This document shows positions 62,459-64,000 of a DNA stretch of 64,000 nt, piece after piece. Both the position numbers and the translations under genes were made by a program. The stretch covers positions 20,103 to 84,102 of the IMG/VR virus record IMGVR_UViG_3300025122_000010, one strand, 5' to 3'. Source of the DNA: a virus. A model generated the notes under the pieces. It searched no databases. It had not been told where the DNA came from and saw only the letters and a list, made by a program, of their open reading frames with translations. The stretch's first letter is position 1; each line of letters begins with the position of its first letter.

Positions 62459-62890
62459 ATGCCAGATGTATACTTAAAATCACCTTTCAGACCAAATCCT
62501 AAGAATCCAGGAGCGTTTGCAGGGGCAGATGATATTGATGTAACTACAGTATCAGATACTAGAGTTAGAAGTGCTATTGAAGTTGTAGCAAATTATGTGA
62601 GCCTCATCCCTGAGATAAATGTAACATTTGAAGCTGATGTAATGCAGTTGAAGACACAAAGATATGGAGCTGTAAACGATGTCGGACTTGAAGCAGAATT
62701 GCAAAACGAACTAGATACAGTAGCAAAGAATATAGAAACAAATTTGAAGGATGAAGAGTTCAAGAAAGTGAAAGTCGAACCAATATGTGTTGATGTGACT
62801 CCAATGGGATGGGGCTCAGGAATTAATGGACTAGGTAGAACTGTGCTTTATATAGCTATTGGAACTTATAACTTAAGAGCAGAGATATAA
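62459..62890 (+). CDS. conserved phage-type hypothetical protein, 143 aa
   Basis: ATG 62459 has CGGAG upstream. A proline-rich N-terminus (MPDVYLKSPFRPNPKNPGAF) is followed by a helix-rich middle and a beta-rich end (PICVDVTPMGWGSGINGLGR). It could be a tail or virion protein, but no family is clear. Confidence 0.5.
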   Translation: MPDVYLKSPFRPNPKNPGAFAGADDIDVTTVSDTRVRSAIEVVANYVSLIPEINVTFEADVMQLKTQRYGAVNDVGLEAELQNELDTVAKNIETNLKDEEFKKVKVEPICVDVTPMGWGSGINGLGRTVLYIAIGTYNLRAEI

Positions 62891-62907
62891 ATCACAGGAG
62901 ACAAGGA

Positions 62908-63168
62908 ATGAAGTTGATATCTGCACTTAATGAAGAAAAGAGATTTGCTGCAGTTAAGAAGGGTGACAAATCCGTTTCTGTTGATGACGATACAGGAGTT
63001 GTAGTTGCCAAAGGGCCAGCTCTGGTATTAGCAAAGAAATACGACAAACATATGGCTGCAAACTTAGATGATTTCGGTTTTGATAAAGATTCTGAAGCAA
63101 TCGCTGTAAAAGACGACAATGATGGCAAAATTTACGTCTGGGGTTATGGCTCTGGACTTGGCGCTTGA
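62908..63168 (+). CDS. hypothetical protein, 86 aa
   Basis: AGGAGAC precedes the ATG. It starts MKLISALNEEKRF (local leader with L-N-E). The rest is a small alpha/beta domain (GDKSVSVDDDTGVVVAKGPA). Function unknown. Confidence 0.5.
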   Translation: MKLISALNEEKRFAAVKKGDKSVSVDDDTGVVVAKGPALVLAKKYDKHMAANLDDFGFDKDSEAIAVKDDNDGKIYVWGYGSGLGA

Positions 63169-63182
63169 GTGGAGAATTAAAA

Positions 63183-63551
63183 ATGAAGTTGCATGAAGTA
63201 CTACAAGAAGAAGAGAATAACAATACAGCAAAGATCAAAAAAGCCATTTCATTATTGGCAAAAGGTTACGCAAACAAGAAGTATTATAGAACCAAAGTTA
63301 AGTCAGATAATTATGATACTAGTTTCATTGTGACAATGAGTCTAGATGGTAATAAAAGTACTATATCATTCAACTTCAACAACGATAATGGTTCAGTCAC
63401 TCTAGATGACACAGGAGGAGCTGCAATACAAGATTGGCTTGGTGTTTCAAGTGGTGTAGTTGATGTTGATAGATTCAATAGAGTTGCACCTAAAGAGTTG
63501 AAATTCTGGAGTCAAAAAGCTCCTGAAGAGATGGAATTAGACGAACTATAA
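63183..63551 (+). CDS. hypothetical protein, 122 aa
   Basis: ATG 63183 has GGAG upstream; a TTG at 63165 is in frame but less likely. It starts MKLHEVLQEEENN (local leader with L-Q-E), then basic and beta-rich segments (DTSFIVTMSLDGNKSTISFN). Function unknown. Confidence 0.5.
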   Translation: MKLHEVLQEEENNNTAKIKKAISLLAKGYANKKYYRTKVKSDNYDTSFIVTMSLDGNKSTISFNFNNDNGSVTLDDTGGAAIQDWLGVSSGVVDVDRFNRVAPKELKFWSQKAPEEMELDEL

Positions 63552-63566
63552 AAGTTGAGATATAAC

Positions 63567-63767
63567 ATGCTATTAAGAGAGGCTATAAAAATTCCTGTTA
63601 AAGTGGGTGATACAATTCTTACAGGGCGCTTTAAGAACAAGAAGACTAAAGTCAATTCTATTGGTGAAGATGAACATGGCATGCCTACTATAAATGGCAG
63701 GAAAGTTGTTACATTCAGAACACTAAAACAAGAGAGCAACGATGAACAGTTTGGTGTTTACTTGTAA
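63567..63767 (+). CDS. hypothetical protein, 66 aa, with in-frame continuation after the stop
   Basis: ATG 63567 starts MLLREAIKIPVKVGDTILTG and ends at TAA 63765. Beyond the stop the same frame stays open to 63953 without a start codon near its beginning, so the original protein may have been longer. Leader type with L-R-E. Confidence 0.5.
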   Translation: MLLREAIKIPVKVGDTILTGRFKNKKTKVNSIGEDEHGMPTINGRKVVTFRTLKQESNDEQFGVYL

Positions 63768-63953
63768 GGTGGTTCAATAGGTGACAACAGAGACAAGAGT
63801 CCTATTGGTGGTGAGAAGTTTCCAACAAGAGCTCTTGCACAAGAGAAAGCTAAGAGGATGACTAAAGCACTGTCACCTGGTGAGAAGAAGTATTACAAAA
63901 TGAAGTATACTGTTAAACCAATTAAGAAATATAGGTGCAGTAATTGGATTTAA
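63768..63953 (+). other. open frame after the TAA at 63765, same frame
   Basis: This reads GGSIGDNRDKSPIGGEKFPT, then RALAQEKAKRMTKALSPGEK and a basic end to TAA 63951. It is coding-like (Lys/Arg-rich) but has no start until ATG 63858. It may be the second half of the preceding gene split by a nonsense change or read by stop-codon readthrough. After 63953 the last 47 nt show no complete gene. Confidence 0.4.
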
Positions 63954-64000
63954 ATTACAAGAAAATTTGGGATTTTATGTAGAAGGAAAATATTTAGATT

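Noticed and set aside
1-64000. CRISPR array
   Set aside because: I saw no regularly spaced direct repeats. The repeated motifs are promoters and tRNAs.
1-64000. Genes on the minus strand
   Set aside because: All minus-strand frames overlap better plus-strand genes or tRNAs and none shows a recognisable motif.

Overview
This window is a 64 kb, AT-rich, densely packed stretch of a large tailed double-stranded DNA phage. The evidence is the replication and recombination set: a gp32-type single-strand DNA-binding protein, a UvsX/RecA recombinase, a T4-RNase H-like 5' nuclease, a DnaB-type helicase, a DnaG-type primase, a RuvC-like resolvase and an SbcD-SbcC fusion. A 3TM holin, homing-type endonucleases, a very large tRNA island and ATGA-style gene overlaps agree with this. 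Every convincing gene lies on the + strand. Shine-Dalgarno sequences of the AGGAGG type and sigma70-like boxes indicate ordinary bacterial expression signals. A secreted beta-barrel-like protein points to a Gram-negative host. I cannot name the host or the phage genus.

Layout. 0-8 kb: methyltransferase (cut by the window edge), CgeB-like glycosyltransferase, a ligase-like nucleotidyltransferase fused to an NMN-adenylyltransferase-like domain, a radical SAM/SPASM enzyme, a ClpP-like protease, an HNH protein, a HAD phosphatase and a Nudix hydrolase. 8-10.4 kb: ssDNA-binding protein and UvsX, closed by a strong terminator. 10.4-26.8 kb: an island of 34 recognisable tRNA genes covering all 20 amino acids, plus several tRNA-like RNAs without a readable anticodon, mixed with about 35 tiny genes. 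Four near-identical promoters (TTTACT, 16 nt, TATATT) are spaced through it. Several small genes here look frameshifted or broken. 26.8-30.3 kb: IMPDH/GMP reductase, small proteins, a secreted beta-barrel-like protein and a zinc-ribbon protein. 30.3-33.5 kb: SLOG-like protein, 5' nuclease, replicative helicase. 33.7-47.8 kb: nucleotide metabolism (B12-type ribonucleotide reductase, dCMP deaminase, two ThyX-like proteins, dNMP kinase, two all-alpha NTP-pyrophosphatase-like proteins, uracil-DNA-glycosylase-like protein), with a bacterial-type DNA polymerase III alpha subunit in the middle. 48.4 kb: a hairpin ending in seven T, which may be a small RNA. 48.5-57.6 kb: small unknown proteins, a PD-(D/E)XK nuclease, HD hydrolase, RuvC-like nuclease, primase and SbcDC fusion. 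57.7-64 kb: holin, papain-like protein, CCA-adding enzyme, a DUF5675-like protein and a run of short unknown proteins.

How it may work together. The phage appears to carry its own replisome core, with a Pol III alpha in place of a T4-type polymerase, and its own dNTP supply. It also carries a full tRNA set with a toolkit that can act on tRNA ends: CCA-adding enzyme, RlaP-like nucleotidyltransferase and a ligase-like domain. My main hypothesis is a tRNA replacement and repair system that would counter host tRNA-cleaving defences. A second observation points to delivery with the virion. The ligase/NMNAT fusion, the CCA enzyme and most proteins from 58-64 kb share a short N-terminal leader (M-K/R-L..., most with an L/I-x-E triplet) resembling the capsid-targeting peptides of T4 internal proteins. 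Both ideas are inferences from sequence.
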